Position numbers and translations under genes: made by a program. A stretch of DNA of 64,000 nucleotides, taken from Apodemus sylvaticus (lineage: Eukaryota > Chordata > Mammalia > Rodentia > Muridae). This document shows, one piece after another, positions 23,001 to 33,335 of the stretch. Location: contig NC_067491.1 of assembly GCF_947179515.1 (NCBI RefSeq), forward strand, positions 10,231,527-10,295,526, written 5' to 3'. How positions within the stretch are numbered: position 1 is the first letter of the stretch; each line of letters starts with the position of its first letter. A model generated the notes under the pieces. That model was not told the DNA's origin. It saw nothing but the letters and a program-made list of their open reading frames with translations, and did not search any database.

Positions 23001-23756
23001 CTGTGTTCCATCTCTGTGGATACTGTGTTCCATCTCTGTGGCTACTGTGTTTCCATCTCTGTGGATACTGTGTTTCATCTCTGTGGCTACTGTGTTCCAT
23101 CTCTGTGGCTACTGTGTTTCCATCTCTGTGGATACTGTGTTCCATCTCTGTGGCTACTGTGTTCCATCTCTGTGGCTACTGTGTTCCATCTCTGTGGCTA
23201 CTGTGTTCCATCTCTGTGGATACTGTGTTCCATCTCTGTGGCTACTGTGTTTCCATCTCTGTGGATACTGTGTTTCCATCTCTGGGGATACTGTATTCCA
23301 TCTCTGTGGCTACTGTGTTCCATCTCTGTGGATACTGTGTTTCCATCTCTGTGGACACTGTGTTTCCATCTCTGTAGATACTGTGTTCCATCTCTGTGGC
23401 TACTGTGTTTCCATCTCTGTGGATACTGTGTTTCCATCTCTGGGGATACTGTATTCCATCTCTGTGGCTACTGTGTTCCATCTCTGTGGATACTGTGTTT
23501 CCATCTCTGTGGATACTGTGTTTCCATCTCTGGGGATACTGTATTCCATCTCTGTGGCTACTGTGTTCCATCTCTGTGGATACTGTGTTTCCATCTCTGT
23601 GGATACTGTGTTTCCATCTCTGTGGCTACTGTGTTCCATCTCTGTGGATACTGTGTTCCATCTCTGTGGATACTGTGTTTCCATCTCTGTGGCTACTGTG
23701 TTCCATCTCTGTGGATACTGTGTTTCCATCTCTGTAGATACTGTGTTTCCATCTCT
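20026..23756. repeat. 22/23-bp minisatellite, 3.73 kb, about 168 units
   Basis: Tandem array of the core tgtgttccatctctgtgg followed by one variable base (a, c or t) and tac, giving a 22-bp unit. An extra T (tgtgtttcc) makes 23-bp units. Other variants are tgtattcc, tgtgtttca, tgcgttcc (four copies at 21338-21470), tgtgctcc and tctgggg. Units form higher-order blocks of 111 bp (21980, 22091, 22202) and 90 bp (23441, 23531). The + strand is T-rich and has no stop codon in any frame, so open frames of 1,282, 1,232 and 1,114 codons overlap. I regard these as by-products of the repeat, not genes. Confidence 0.98.
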
Positions 23757-24194
23757 ACCTCTCTAACACACACACACACAAAAGTCTTGCCCAGATGTGC
23801 ACTGGCTCCCCACCCAACCCTACTTCTGCTTTAACCATTTGTTGACACCTTGGTGAGAAGGAGATGGACCTGGGCGGCCACTGCTCCCTCTTCAAGGCAG
23901 AGCTCTTTCTACAACTTTTGTGTTCCAGTGGCCAGCTGACGTAAAGACTTTAGGGTGGCCCAGAGGAGACGAGGTTTGATTTAATTAAAGCTTGTCAAAA
24001 ATTCTTCACTGCCACCACCTTTCCTCACAAGAGGGACCAAACTTTGATGTAGTGGTGTAAGTAGGGTGTGCAGTGATGCATGTCAGGTGTCCTGATTGTT
24101 TCTTTAGACCCAGCACTAGGGAAGCTCTCAGAGTTTGCCTCCAGCCTAGTCTATATGGTGAGTTCCAGGATAGTTAAGGCTGTCCAGTAATATC

Positions 24195-24240
<46 letters not shown>

Positions 24241-24440
24241 TATACAAACACTCAGGCACACATATACACACAGAGAATCACACCCCCTTGGAATGATTTT
24301 TTGTTTTTTTTTTTCAAAACTATTACAATAAAGACAGAAAAATATTTAATTTTTTAGAGTAACTAAGAATCATATAAACAAGTTTATTAGGAAAGACCGT
24401 GTTACAAATAGTAAATTATAGGTTCTCACCATAATTCTCT
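23757..24440. other. Intergenic, old SINE scrap and (CA)n
   Basis: A decayed B1-like segment lies at about 24070-24195 and a (CA)n tract at 24197-24234. The rest is unassigned. Confidence 0.5.
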
Positions 24441-24444
24441 TTTT

Positions 24445-24608
24445 TTTTTAATTTATTTTATTCATATGAGTACACTGTTGCTGTCTTCAGACACACCAGA
24501 AGAGACCCTTACAGATGGTTGTGAGCCACCATGTGGTTGCTGGGAATTGAACTCAGGACCTCTGGAAGAGCAGTCGGTGCTCTTAACCACTGAGCCATCA
24601 CTCCAGCC
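24445..24608 (-). mobile_element. B2 SINE with TSD
   Basis: Inverted B2 (aatttattttattcatatga, tgctgggaattgaactcagg, ctgagccatcactccagccc). The repeat ccataattc(t/g)cttttt flanks it at about 24429 and 24609. Confidence 0.92.
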
Positions 24609-25518
24609 CCATAATTCGCTTTTTGTAATAATGTTTTTATTCTCTAAATGAATCATCTGTTAAACAAAAAGGAAAAAAATCATCTGTATTCTCCCATTGG
24701 CATGTAATTTATGACATACAACTAATATTATGTAATTCTGAAATTTGAGTATACATTTTAAGACATACTTATGGGTGGGTAAGGATAAAGCCAAATAAAG
24801 GGTTTCTCTTCTAATGTTGGTTTTGGTTGTATTATAATAGCAAGAGAGACAAAACTACAACACTAAGTATGTATTCTCTCTCTCTCTCTCTCACACATAC
24901 ATGTGTATCATGTGTGTCTCATGTGTGTCTCATGTGTGTTTGTGTGTGTGTGTGCATGTCATGTGTGGTGGTAGAAGCATGTGCCAAACCAAGCATGTAG
25001 AGGCCAGAGGACACCCTCACAGCATAGCTTCCTTCCTCTGTGTGGATTCCGGAGACCCAGGGCAGGAACTCAAGCAGTTAATCATATCACATCCACAATG
25101 GGGACCAAATACAGAATACATGCATCATTGCTGGCTAAATGCCTCTGCTCAATGAGTTTTCCTCACTTTTATACGGTTCGCAGCTCAGACCATGAAATGG
25201 AGTGACCTGAAGGGCAGGCGGGTCCTACCATAACTAACAACTTCGAGACTAATCCCCACGAACCTGCCAAACCTGATCTAGATAAGTCCCCTCCTCTCCA
25301 GGTTCCAGGATGGTTCCAGGTGTGGCCAGTGAGCACTTACAGCTGCCCATCACATACAGTAAGTGTGTGCCGGTTGGCATCAGGGACTAACCACTCTTGG
25401 ACTAGGTAAGGTTCTTTGAGAAAGAAATGTATAGAAATGAGTTGATTTTAGGAAAGGTAGATTCAGAGAGGGATTTAGTGATAACGATGAAAAACATAAT
25501 ACTGGGCCACTACAATAA

Positions 25519-25520
<2 letters not shown>
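24609..25520. other. Intergenic, B3-like fragment
   Basis: Contains a (TC)n run at 24873-24892, a (TG)-rich run near 24900-24960, and an inverted B3-like SINE fragment at about 24985-25140 (gaggccagaggacaccctca). No exon recognised. Confidence 0.5.

Positions 25521-25616
<96 letters not shown>
25521..25616. repeat. (TG)n-(TA)n compound microsatellite
   Basis: About 50 bp of TG with one interruption, followed directly by about 45 bp of TA. Alternating purine-pyrimidine sequence throughout. Confidence 0.95.
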
Positions 25617-25617
<1 letters not shown>

Positions 25618-25627
25618 TAAAATACTG

Positions 25628-25772
25628 TTTTTTTTTTTGAGACAGGGTTTCTCTGTGTAGCCCTGGCTGTCTTGGAACTCACCCTATAGACAGGGGTGGC
25701 CTGGAACTCAGAAACCCATCTGCTTCTGCCTTCCAAGTGCTGGGATTAAAGGCATGAGCCACCACTGCCCCG
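25628..25772 (-). mobile_element. B1 SINE
   Basis: Inverted B1: tttttttttgagacagggtt through ctctgtgtagccctggctgt to ggcatgagccaccactgccc. It follows the compound microsatellite directly. Confidence 0.92.
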
Positions 25773-26218
25773 TGATCAACTGTATTTTAATGAGCACTCT
25801 CAGCCCTATGTTTAGCCCAATTGTAATTCACAAACACAAGAGCTTCATACTATAAATCCTATCTAAGATGTGATTATAGACCCCACATGGGTAAGTAACC
25901 ATATACACACTGGCAGGTAAAGTTTTTTTGTTAACTTACACAATGAACTTCTGATCTAGCTTCTTCGATACAGATAGCTGTATTATGTACCACGTGAATT
26001 TATCAAACTGACCACAGAAGCTAATGATCCTACTGAAGATGTTTACACCACCTACTTAGTACCCTCTGCCCCATGGACAAATGACTCGCACTCTTTTTAG
26101 TGACGTGGGAGGCAGTCCCACAAAAGCCAGAGCAAAATTATAATTCTCCACACAAGTTCCACATTCTGAACTACTTAGATTATTTTTTTGTTTGTTTAGA
26201 AACGGGAATTTGATACAT
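25773..26218. other. Intergenic, no gene seen
   Basis: Unassigned AT-rich sequence. Confidence 0.4.
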
Positions 26219-26231
26219 AAAGAAAATGAGT

Positions 26232-26433
26232 TCTAAGCTGGGCAGTGGTGGCGCACGCCTTTAATCCCAGCACTTGGGAGGCAGAGGCAGGCAGATTTCT
26301 GAGTTCGAGCCCAGCCTGGTCTACAGAGTGAGTTCCAGGACAGCCAGAGCTACACAGAGAAACCCTGTCTCGAAAAAACCAAAAACCAAACCAAACAACC
26401 AAACAAAAAAAACCAAAAGGAAAAAAAAATAAA
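26232..26433 (+). mobile_element. B1 SINE with 13-bp TSD
   Basis: Sense B1 with a tail of CCAAA/AAACC units. The direct repeat aaagaaaatgagt lies at 26219-26231 and 26434-26446. Confidence 0.95.
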
Positions 26434-26446
26434 AAAGAAAATGAGT

Positions 26447-27255
26447 ATACTGGGGACAGAAGTTAGACATGGAGGAGAGGACAGGTGTAAACTTTTCAGA
26501 GTAAAAGGATTCGAATGGGTTATGGAGGACGAAACGACGGAACTCCGTCCATCTTAGATATGGCAGACAAGGGGGCAGGAAGAGCCATCTGTTCAGATAT
26601 CTAGGCAAATGGATGTGAGTTCAGTCCTCTGCGGGGAGGAGCCTGAGGCCTTCGTGAGGCATCCAGGTAGAGATGTCTATGGCCAGGTGAATGCTCAGGT
26701 CAGGACAGTGTTGTGAGTGACTGACCATCCTCCAAGCCAAGCAAGCAACATCTTGGGGAGTTTGGCTGTGCCCCTGTGTAAAAATACCTCACGCAGGCTT
26801 CTTGGCTGTTTACCTTCCCTCGTGGAGGCCTCAGGGAGGCTCAGAAGACCCGCACCCCCGTCTGAATATCCGGAGCTTCTGGCTCTGCCTTAATTCTGCA
26901 TAGCCTCGGTGGCCCTTGAGAGAGGCTATACGAGGGGCTTACACTGGAGGGAAGCTTCATCTATTCCGCTACATTAAAGCCCTCGCCCCTGTTGGGTAAT
27001 GACTTTCCAGTTATGACCTTTTAGAGGTAAGAGCCTGCACAGACCCGTAACGACCCTCCCCCTACCCATGTGCTGTAAGGAAGCCCAAGAAACTTTTCAG
27101 CCGGGTGAGTTTCAGTCGGGTCGCGCCTTGGTGTGTTTGCGGAACCTTAGAAGGAGGGGTAGACACTGCTTATGTCTCCGTTTACGACGGACTTTTAGTC
27201 ACAGCTTGACATGATAACTTTCAGAAACAGCGAAGTGACAGGCTATGTTGTTTGT
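26447..27255. other. Intergenic, unique-looking, moderately GC-rich
   Basis: About 800 bp without a repeat I recognise and with scattered CpGs (for example gggtcgcgccttgg near 27119). No open frame resembles a known protein. It could be an old LTR, a regulatory element or a non-coding exon; the sequence alone does not decide. Confidence 0.4.
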
Positions 27256-27438
27256 TTTAATTCCCATAGTGTCTGGGAGGAAGAGGCGGGCAGATTTATG
27301 AATTCGAGGCCAGCCTGGTCTACAGAGTGAGCTCCAGGACAGCCAGGGCTATGCAGAGAAACCCTGTCTCGAAAAAACCAAATCCCCCAAAACAAAAACA
27401 AAAAGCAAAAACAAAAAACAAAAAAAAACAAAAAGACT
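27256..27438 (+). mobile_element. 5'-truncated B1 SINE
   Basis: Starts inside the B1 body (ttaattcccatagtgtctgg corresponds to the part after the GCCGGGC head) and ends in a CAAAAACAAAAA tail. Confidence 0.85.
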
Positions 27439-27442
27439 TTAA

Positions 27443-27630
27443 CGCTGGGCGGTGATGGCACACACCTTTAATCCCAGCACTTGGGAGGCAGAGGCAGGCA
27501 GATTTCTGAGTACAAGGCCAGCCTGGTCTACAGAGTGAGTTCCAGGACAGCCAGGGCTACACAGAGAAACCCTGTCTTGAAAAACCAAAATAAATAAATA
27601 AACAAATAAATAAATAAACAAACAAATAAA
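27443..27630 (+). mobile_element. B1 SINE, tandem to the previous one
   Basis: Full-length sense B1 (cgctgggcggtgatggcaca) with an (AAAT)n tail, placed 4 bp after the tail of the preceding B1. Confidence 0.92.
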
Positions 27631-28451
27631 TTTAAGTGAGGCTCTGTTACCATGGGGGAGGGGAGGACACGCGATTTGCTCGTGTCTAAATATCTTTAAC
27701 AGTCACATTCTGCACTTTGTAACTGAGATGGATGAGCTAGCCCACCTAGGCGAACTAGTGTCTGGAGGTTCCGTGCAGGACCAGTGCGGTTCTGTGTATA
27801 TAAGCCTGGGGAAGGCTGAAGACGATTCCATAACATCTGATGTTAGTACTGCAGGAGGTTTGGACCTTTGGAAGGTTTAGAAGCTCGTGCTTTCAAATAG
27901 TACTCAGCTGACACTATAATGAAGTTTTGGGTTTATCTCATATATGACGAGCAAACTCAAATGGTGTGTATGGCGGATCATTCCCGTTGATCTACAGTGT
28001 TCACTGGAATTTGTCAGCGTTGGCTTATGAAGAGTAATACAATCAGGGTAGCAGTCACTGAAATCATTGCTGAGAATAACGTCACTGAGAGAATAAATGG
28101 AAACGAGTGCAGAGTGGAATTCTGGGAAACACCAGTATCTAAGATAGAGAAAAAAGAATATTAGTGGTGTTCAAGTCTTCAGGATGGGACAAATGTAAGT
28201 TAGGTGGAGTAACATTTGCATTCTGTCCTTTGACTGAGACAAATATTTCAGAATGACAGTAGACAAGTTTTTCTGTGGTAGGTCAGTAATTGCTCATTGT
28301 TTTAAATAGATAAAAGTTCGGGGACCTAGTAGCAGCTGTCGGTTGCAGTGGGAGAGGGGCCATTTTCTTCAGTGGTGTACCTACTGGAAAGTAACCCATG
28401 CTCCAGAAATAATCTCCTAGCCATGCTCATGCAAACAATCTTAAATTCAGC
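27631..28451. other. Intergenic, TATA-like motif, no gene seen
   Basis: Includes tgtatataagcctgggg at about 27795-27811, a good core-promoter-like TATA motif of unknown meaning. No exon or repeat recognised. Confidence 0.4.
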
Positions 28452-28496
<45 letters not shown>

Positions 28497-28638
28497 GCAC
28501 ATGTGCACATAAATGGGCACACTTCCACAAATAAACACACTTATGCACACACAAATATGCACACATGTGTACACATGTGTGAACAAACACACATATAGGT
28601 ACACAGATGTACTGTACACATACACACACACACACATG
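28452..28638. repeat. (CA)n tract with interrupted extension
   Basis: Pure (AC)n at 28452-28492 followed by imperfect CA/CACATG repeats to about 28638. Confidence 0.93.
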
Positions 28639-28954
28639 ATATGAAAGTTAGAGGAAACTTCTTGGGATGGAGAGTTTCAGCAGAGGGAAGAGAAATATGA
28701 GAATGAGATAGTAATGAGGATGGAAATTATTAAAACCTAATATACACATATATGAAACTGACAAAAATAAGTAAACTAATCAAAATAAAATATTCTTAAA
28801 AGGTATCAGGAGAATGGGTAGGCTTCCCATTTTTCAATATGAAGAGTGAACATCAAAAGAAAAAGAAAACCTCACTGATTAATATGTTTGGACATCAATG
28901 AAGACCTAGGCGAGTGATGACCAGTAAAGTGACCTTATTTTCTAACATCACTTT

Positions 28955-29097
28955 AAAGCACATGTCTTTACTCTCAGCTCTGGAGAGGCAGAGGCAGGCA
29001 GATTTGAGGCTAGCCTGGTCTACATAGTGAGTTTCAGGCCAGCCAGAGCCACACTGTGGGACTCTATCTCAAAGAAAATAAAAAACAAAACAAAATT
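28955..29097 (+). mobile_element. Old B1 SINE
   Basis: Diverged sense B1 (ctggagaggcaggcaggca-type body with ggctagcctggtctacatag) ending in AAAACAAAACAAAA. Confidence 0.8.
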
Positions 29098-29098
29098 T

Positions 29099-29413
29099 TG
29101 ACAGCGCCCACCTTGCCAAGTATGGGGGGGTGGTAGGCCTGGGGAATTGACAGAAGACACAGCCTCAGGTCATTCAGTAAGGAGAATGCCTAAGCTTTAC
29201 TGAGGGACCAGCAATATATACTAGAGGCCAGGGAAAACAACAGGAAAAAACAATCATAGCCATAGGTCAGGCACCTGGGAAGTCCCTACCACACTGGGCG
29301 GGTAGGCAGGAATCAAATTAAGCCACAGGCTGTTCAGCAGGATGTTCTGCAGGATGTTTCCTGTGCAAACAGCTCAGCTGGAGGCATTGAGCTAAGCTTA
29401 CCGATGCCCAACA
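29099..29413 (-). mobile_element. Solo LTR (315 bp), 6-bp TSD
   Basis: TG...CA termini (tgacagcg...gcccaaca) flanked by aaattt at 29093-29098 and 29414-29419. On the minus strand it shows GTATATATTG and later CAGTAAAGCTT, compatible with TATA and poly-A signals, so the LTR points to the minus strand. A 6-bp duplication is typical of ERVK-class elements. No internal viral sequence. Confidence 0.82.
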
Positions 29414-29419
29414 AAATTT

Positions 29420-29767
29420 CAGTTTGAATGCCTTGACTCTACAAAGATGTCAAAGATGAAAGAAAATTATTTTCAGTAAGTTGTGCCAAAGCACAACCCT
29501 ATATTAAACCCAAAACATTGTGTTAGAATCTGTGTTAGTAGCCCAGTTATTAGATCATTTCAGAAAACTTCAAAATACAGCTCCCACCTCAAAGAAAATA
29601 AGACCTAATGTGTTCTGTAGTCAAATATGAATGACCGAGACTCCGGAACATAGATTTAGGTTGCCCCCAAACACCATCATCCAACATAGTAGCGTTTTCA
29701 TAAAGTCTTTATATCAAAGCAAAGAAACTCTTAAATCAAGGCATTTTACAAATGCATTAGAGGAGTG
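29420..29767. other. Intergenic, no gene seen
   Basis: Unassigned sequence between the solo LTR and the second hAT-like element. Confidence 0.4.
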
Positions 29768-29956
29768 GTTCTCCACCTTCCTAATGCTGCAATCCTTTAA
29801 CACAGTTCCACATGTTGTGCTGACCCCCAATCATAAGATTATCTTTATTGCTACTTCATAACTGTAATCTTGCTACTGTTATGAACAATAACATAAATAT
29901 CTGACAGTCTTGGGTCACCCCTGTGAAAGGATCTTTGCCTCAGGTTGAGAACATCA
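29768..29956. mobile_element. hAT-like MITE copy 2
   Basis: Same family and orientation as 15010-15260: gagtggttctccaccttcct at the left, ctacttcataactgtaatct in the middle, and caggttgagaacatc at the right. Slightly shorter and more diverged at its right end. Confidence 0.65.
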
Positions 29957-30899
29957 GGTAGATGAGTTATAGCAAAACTGGAAACTGTCATGGACCTCAA
30001 GGACTGAGGTGATCTGATAGTAATGGCCTTTGAGTCATTGGAAGTTAGGAATCTGATGTCACATTCCAAAAATATCACAAAGGTGTTAGGTCAAACACAG
30101 AGATGACAGCAAATAAGAGAGTTGGGGGCAAAAGATAACCAAGATAATTAGATTCTAGACTTGCAACATTCCATTTTCCCATAATCAAGACGTTCCAATC
30201 GTCAGTTTTATAAAGTCCTTAAGATAGACCCAGCTTCCCCCTCTTTCAACTTAAATCCACACAGGCTAGCTTTGCTCATCCGAACAATGATGTGAAATTA
30301 TTTTTGCTTCCTGCTTATCACAACAGAGAAATGTCTGGGGCAAAAACAGACTCGCCTGGATCTCTGAAAAGGCTCACGTTAGCTTTTGCCTTACATTTAT
30401 TTGGCACTTCTGATCTAATGAACTGGTTCCTTATTTGAGCGTCAATTACCTAGTAGGTTCCAGATACCAGTCTGGGAGGTGGGTGGGCGGGGCGGGGAGA
30501 TAGCAGAAACAAAGCAAAACAAAATCATAAAAGGGAACTGTGGGTGAGGAAAAACAGTTGGTAGAAGGCAGCGGTGGGGGTTAGGGGATTCTGAGGTACG
30601 GAGGGGAGCAGAAGCAGTCATCTAACAGATAAGGAAAATGAGGGACTACTCCGCAGTTAAATAAACCAAAGGCGATTTGTATAACTCCGCGGGATTGTCA
30701 TTTAGGTTCTCAGGCCGCGGAGGTAGGTGCAAGACGCCGATTTGTGTTATAAGGTGGGAGTGGGTGGGAAATCAAAGAGGCAGAAGTGACGGACAAGACA
30801 AATTCAATTAAAAAAAATAAAGCAAATATTTATAGCAGAAGAGAATGGATCACAAATACACCTAGGGAGACACCTCCTATTATCCCCAGGTTACCACCC
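29957..30899. other. Upstream region of Mon2
   Basis: Mostly unique sequence leading to the CpG island. A G-rich stretch gggtgggcggggcggggaga lies at about 30481-30500 and ccgcggaggtagg at about 30715. No coding exon seen. Confidence 0.45.
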
Positions 30900-31122
30900 A
30901 GCGAAAAGGAAGCAGGACGCGCCTGCGCAGCCGTGCCGGCCACCTGCGTGGACGGCGGGGGCGGGGTCCGCGCTGCCCAGCTGGAGCTAGTCCGGGTTTC
31001 TCGCTCGGCCCCGCCCCTCCAGAGGCTCGCCTCCGGATTGGTCCGGGCGGGGGCGGGGCCCGGAGTCCGGAAGTGCGGCTGACGTGTCCGGGCCGCGCTC
31101 GGAATTGTGGGCGACTCAGCTA

Positions 31123-31164
31123 ATGGCGTCGGCGAGTCTAGGCACCCGGGGTGGGCATCGCTGA
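31123..31164 (+). promoter_or_regulatory. Upstream ORF in the Mon2 5' leader
   Basis: The only ATG between the promoter motifs and the main start opens a 13-codon frame (MASASLGTRGGHR) that stops at TGA 31162-31164, about 320 nt before the main ATG. Context is C at -3 and G at +4, so moderate. It matters only if transcription starts upstream of 31123. Confidence 0.5.
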
Positions 31165-31486
31165 AGCTTGTGGCCAGCTCGGCCGGCGACGCCCGCCGTG
31201 GCCAGGCCCCGCGGCAGCGGGAGGGACCTGCCCGTCTGGTGGGCTCCTGGGCCGGCGCCGGTGGTGGAGCCTGGTGGGGTAGCACTGCTGCGGGCAGGTC
31301 TCGGCAAGCAGCCGGCGGCGGTGCGGGGCGGCGGGGGAAGAGCTCGGGCGCGCCTCGGGAGACGCAGCCCAGCCCGGGCCGGCTGCGGAAGGTTGAGGAG
31401 CCTCCGGCTCTCTGCCGGCCGCGCAAGCAGCTGACAGTGCCTGCTTGGTAGTGCCGGTCCCAGATCGGCAGGGACCTGGGGGGACC

Positions 31487-31597
31487 ATGTCCTGCACCAA
31501 CAGCCCCGAGGCTGTGAAGAAACTGCTGGAGAATATGCAGAGCGACCTGCGGGCCTTGTCACTAGAATGCAAGAAGAAGTTCCCACCTGTCAAGGAG
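31487..31597 (+). CDS. Mon2: Mon2 coding exon 1 (residues 1-37)
   Basis: ATG at 31487 with A at -3 and T at +4. It encodes [20 protein letters not shown] and on to FPPVKE, an amphipathic helical start of the DCB region. The donor is gag|gtatgc, phase 0. This start is chosen because it matches the MON2 N-terminus and no in-frame ATG precedes it in the exon. Residues 3 and 5 (C and N) differ from the G and S I recall in human MON2. The exon lies inside the CpG island. Confidence 0.97.
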
Positions 31598-33278
31598 GTA
31601 TGCCTCAGACGACGTCAGGGAGAACGTCGCGAGCGCTCCCTGGTCCTAGTAGACCTGTTCCTCGAGTCCCCAACCCTATACTCATTTTCATTCCGCCAGT
31701 TCAGTTTGAGTCGGTGATTGCTTCGTAGGATTCTTTTGAGAGTTCCAGGGAGGCTTGATTTCTTCCATTCTCTTGTCTTGTTTATTTCGGAATGAAGTTC
31801 CTTGAATGAGCCGATTTAGTGGAGTCAGGTGTATTGCTCCTAAAAATGACTATCCATCATTGTAGCGGACTGCATACTCCACACAAATGTGTGCATAGTG
31901 TATGAATGTCACTCGCTTGGAAACATTTCCTTCTTGTCTGTGGTATTCAGCCTAACTAAAAATCTCATCTTCGTGATAAACTAGAGCACCGAAATTATAG
32001 CAGATGGTCAAGGCCTACGATAACTGTTAAACCCTCCACAAACAGCATTCTAGTAGGATGCTTTGCAAAACAAATGCACCTGAGTCTAGCCTCTTGGCTC
32101 CATCCAATACGTTTGTTTTTTTCAGCTGTAGGATACGGTCAAAATGTGGTACCGGGTATAGGAGGCCGGGTGTGGTAGCCAAACTTTTAGCTTCAGTATT
32201 CAGACGCAAGAGGATCTGTGAGTTAGAGTGGACACCAGGACAACCAGGTACATAAAGAGACCTGGTTTCAAAAACCGATGGTGGTAGTGATGAGGGCAGC
32301 GGCTCACAGGAAGATCATCAGGAAGCTCAATGTATGCTAATACAAATTTACAGATATTGAGTTGGAAAATTTAGTTTAATCACTAATCCCAGACTTTTTT
32401 TCTTTTAAGATTCCATTTTTGTTGAAATGTTTTAAAAACCACTCTTTCATATTTTTAAAATAATGTAGTTCAGGGGGCAGGCTCAACAGTTAAGAGCACT
32501 TGTTGCTCTCACAGAATTTCCTTGTTCAATTCCCAGCACCTACATGGTGACTCACAACCTTGTATAATTACAGTTTTCAAGGGATCTGAACCCCTTCAAC
32601 TGGCCTCCGAAGACACCAGGCACACATGTGGCGTACAGGCATACATACAAGTAAAACACCCATACAAATAAAACAAAAATGAATAAATCTTAAAAAAAAA
32701 AACCTTTAAAAACAATGTAGTTCAAAGATAGGTAAAAATAGTTATTTAATTTTATTTCCTAGTTAATATAGCTTAGTATACCCACAATTCAACATACTAT
32801 TTGCTATTAAAAGTTACAACGTGAGTTCATATTTTTCTACTTACAGTTATCTTTATGCTTACTGTAAAAAGTTTTATAATTAGAACTTGACTAGTAAAGC
32901 TTAGAATGTAGACTTATCAGGAATCTTGAGGTTTTCTCTGAGTGCCTTGCATCTACCTGTTTTCAGTGAATTCCAGTTTCTTTAATGAGCTACTACCCAG
33001 GATGGAGATCGTAGGTATCATTTTGAGGAACACACTATGTTTTATTTCAGAGAACTACTAATTTGCTTTAGCATTGATTTTCTTTGTTGTCTCTGTATCA
33101 TCTGTTGAAAGCTATAGTAGATAGTTTTAAAGAATTAGGATATTTTACCAGGTGTGATGGGTCACACATGTAATTCCAGCTCATAGTTTGATGAGGCAGG
33201 AGGGTGGACAAGAATTTGAGACCAACCTGGGGCTACAGAGTGGGATCCTGTTGAAATATCCCCACTCCTGCACATTTG

Positions 33279-33335
<57 letters not shown>

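Larger units (their letters stand above)
30900..31640 (+). promoter_or_regulatory. CpG-island promoter of Mon2
   Basis: GC- and CpG-rich island in an otherwise AT-rich region, covering the first coding exon. Visible motifs are an NRF1-like gcgcctgcgc near 30917, GC boxes at about 30957 and 31051, an inverted CCAAT box (ATTGG) at 31037-31041, an ETS site CCGGAAGT at 31067-31074 and TGACGT at 31080-31085. No TATA box is evident. Such promoters usually start at several positions; transcription probably begins in the region 31080-31120, but this is inferred from motif placement. The long minus-strand open frames here are composition effects. Confidence 0.85.

Noticed and set aside
19986..23834. 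1,282-codon open frame, plus two overlapping ones of 1,232 and 1,114 codons
   Set aside because: They run entirely through the minisatellite, overlap in all three frames, begin in an L1 tail or inside the array, and arise because the unit has no stop codon. No domain or splice evidence.
1..30900. A neighbouring gene such as Usp15 upstream of Mon2
   Set aside because: Known to lie upstream in mammals, but no exon of it could be recognised in this window.
31107..31451. Plus-strand 114-codon frame upstream of the Mon2 start
   Set aside because: It stops before the Mon2 ATG, has no proper start context and is a composition effect. Only the 13-codon uORF was kept.
30830..31586. Minus-strand open frames of 150-200 codons over the CpG island
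   Set aside because: GC-rich DNA is poor in stop codons. The translation is Pro/Ala/Arg-rich without a family signature, and the plus strand here carries the real Mon2 exon.
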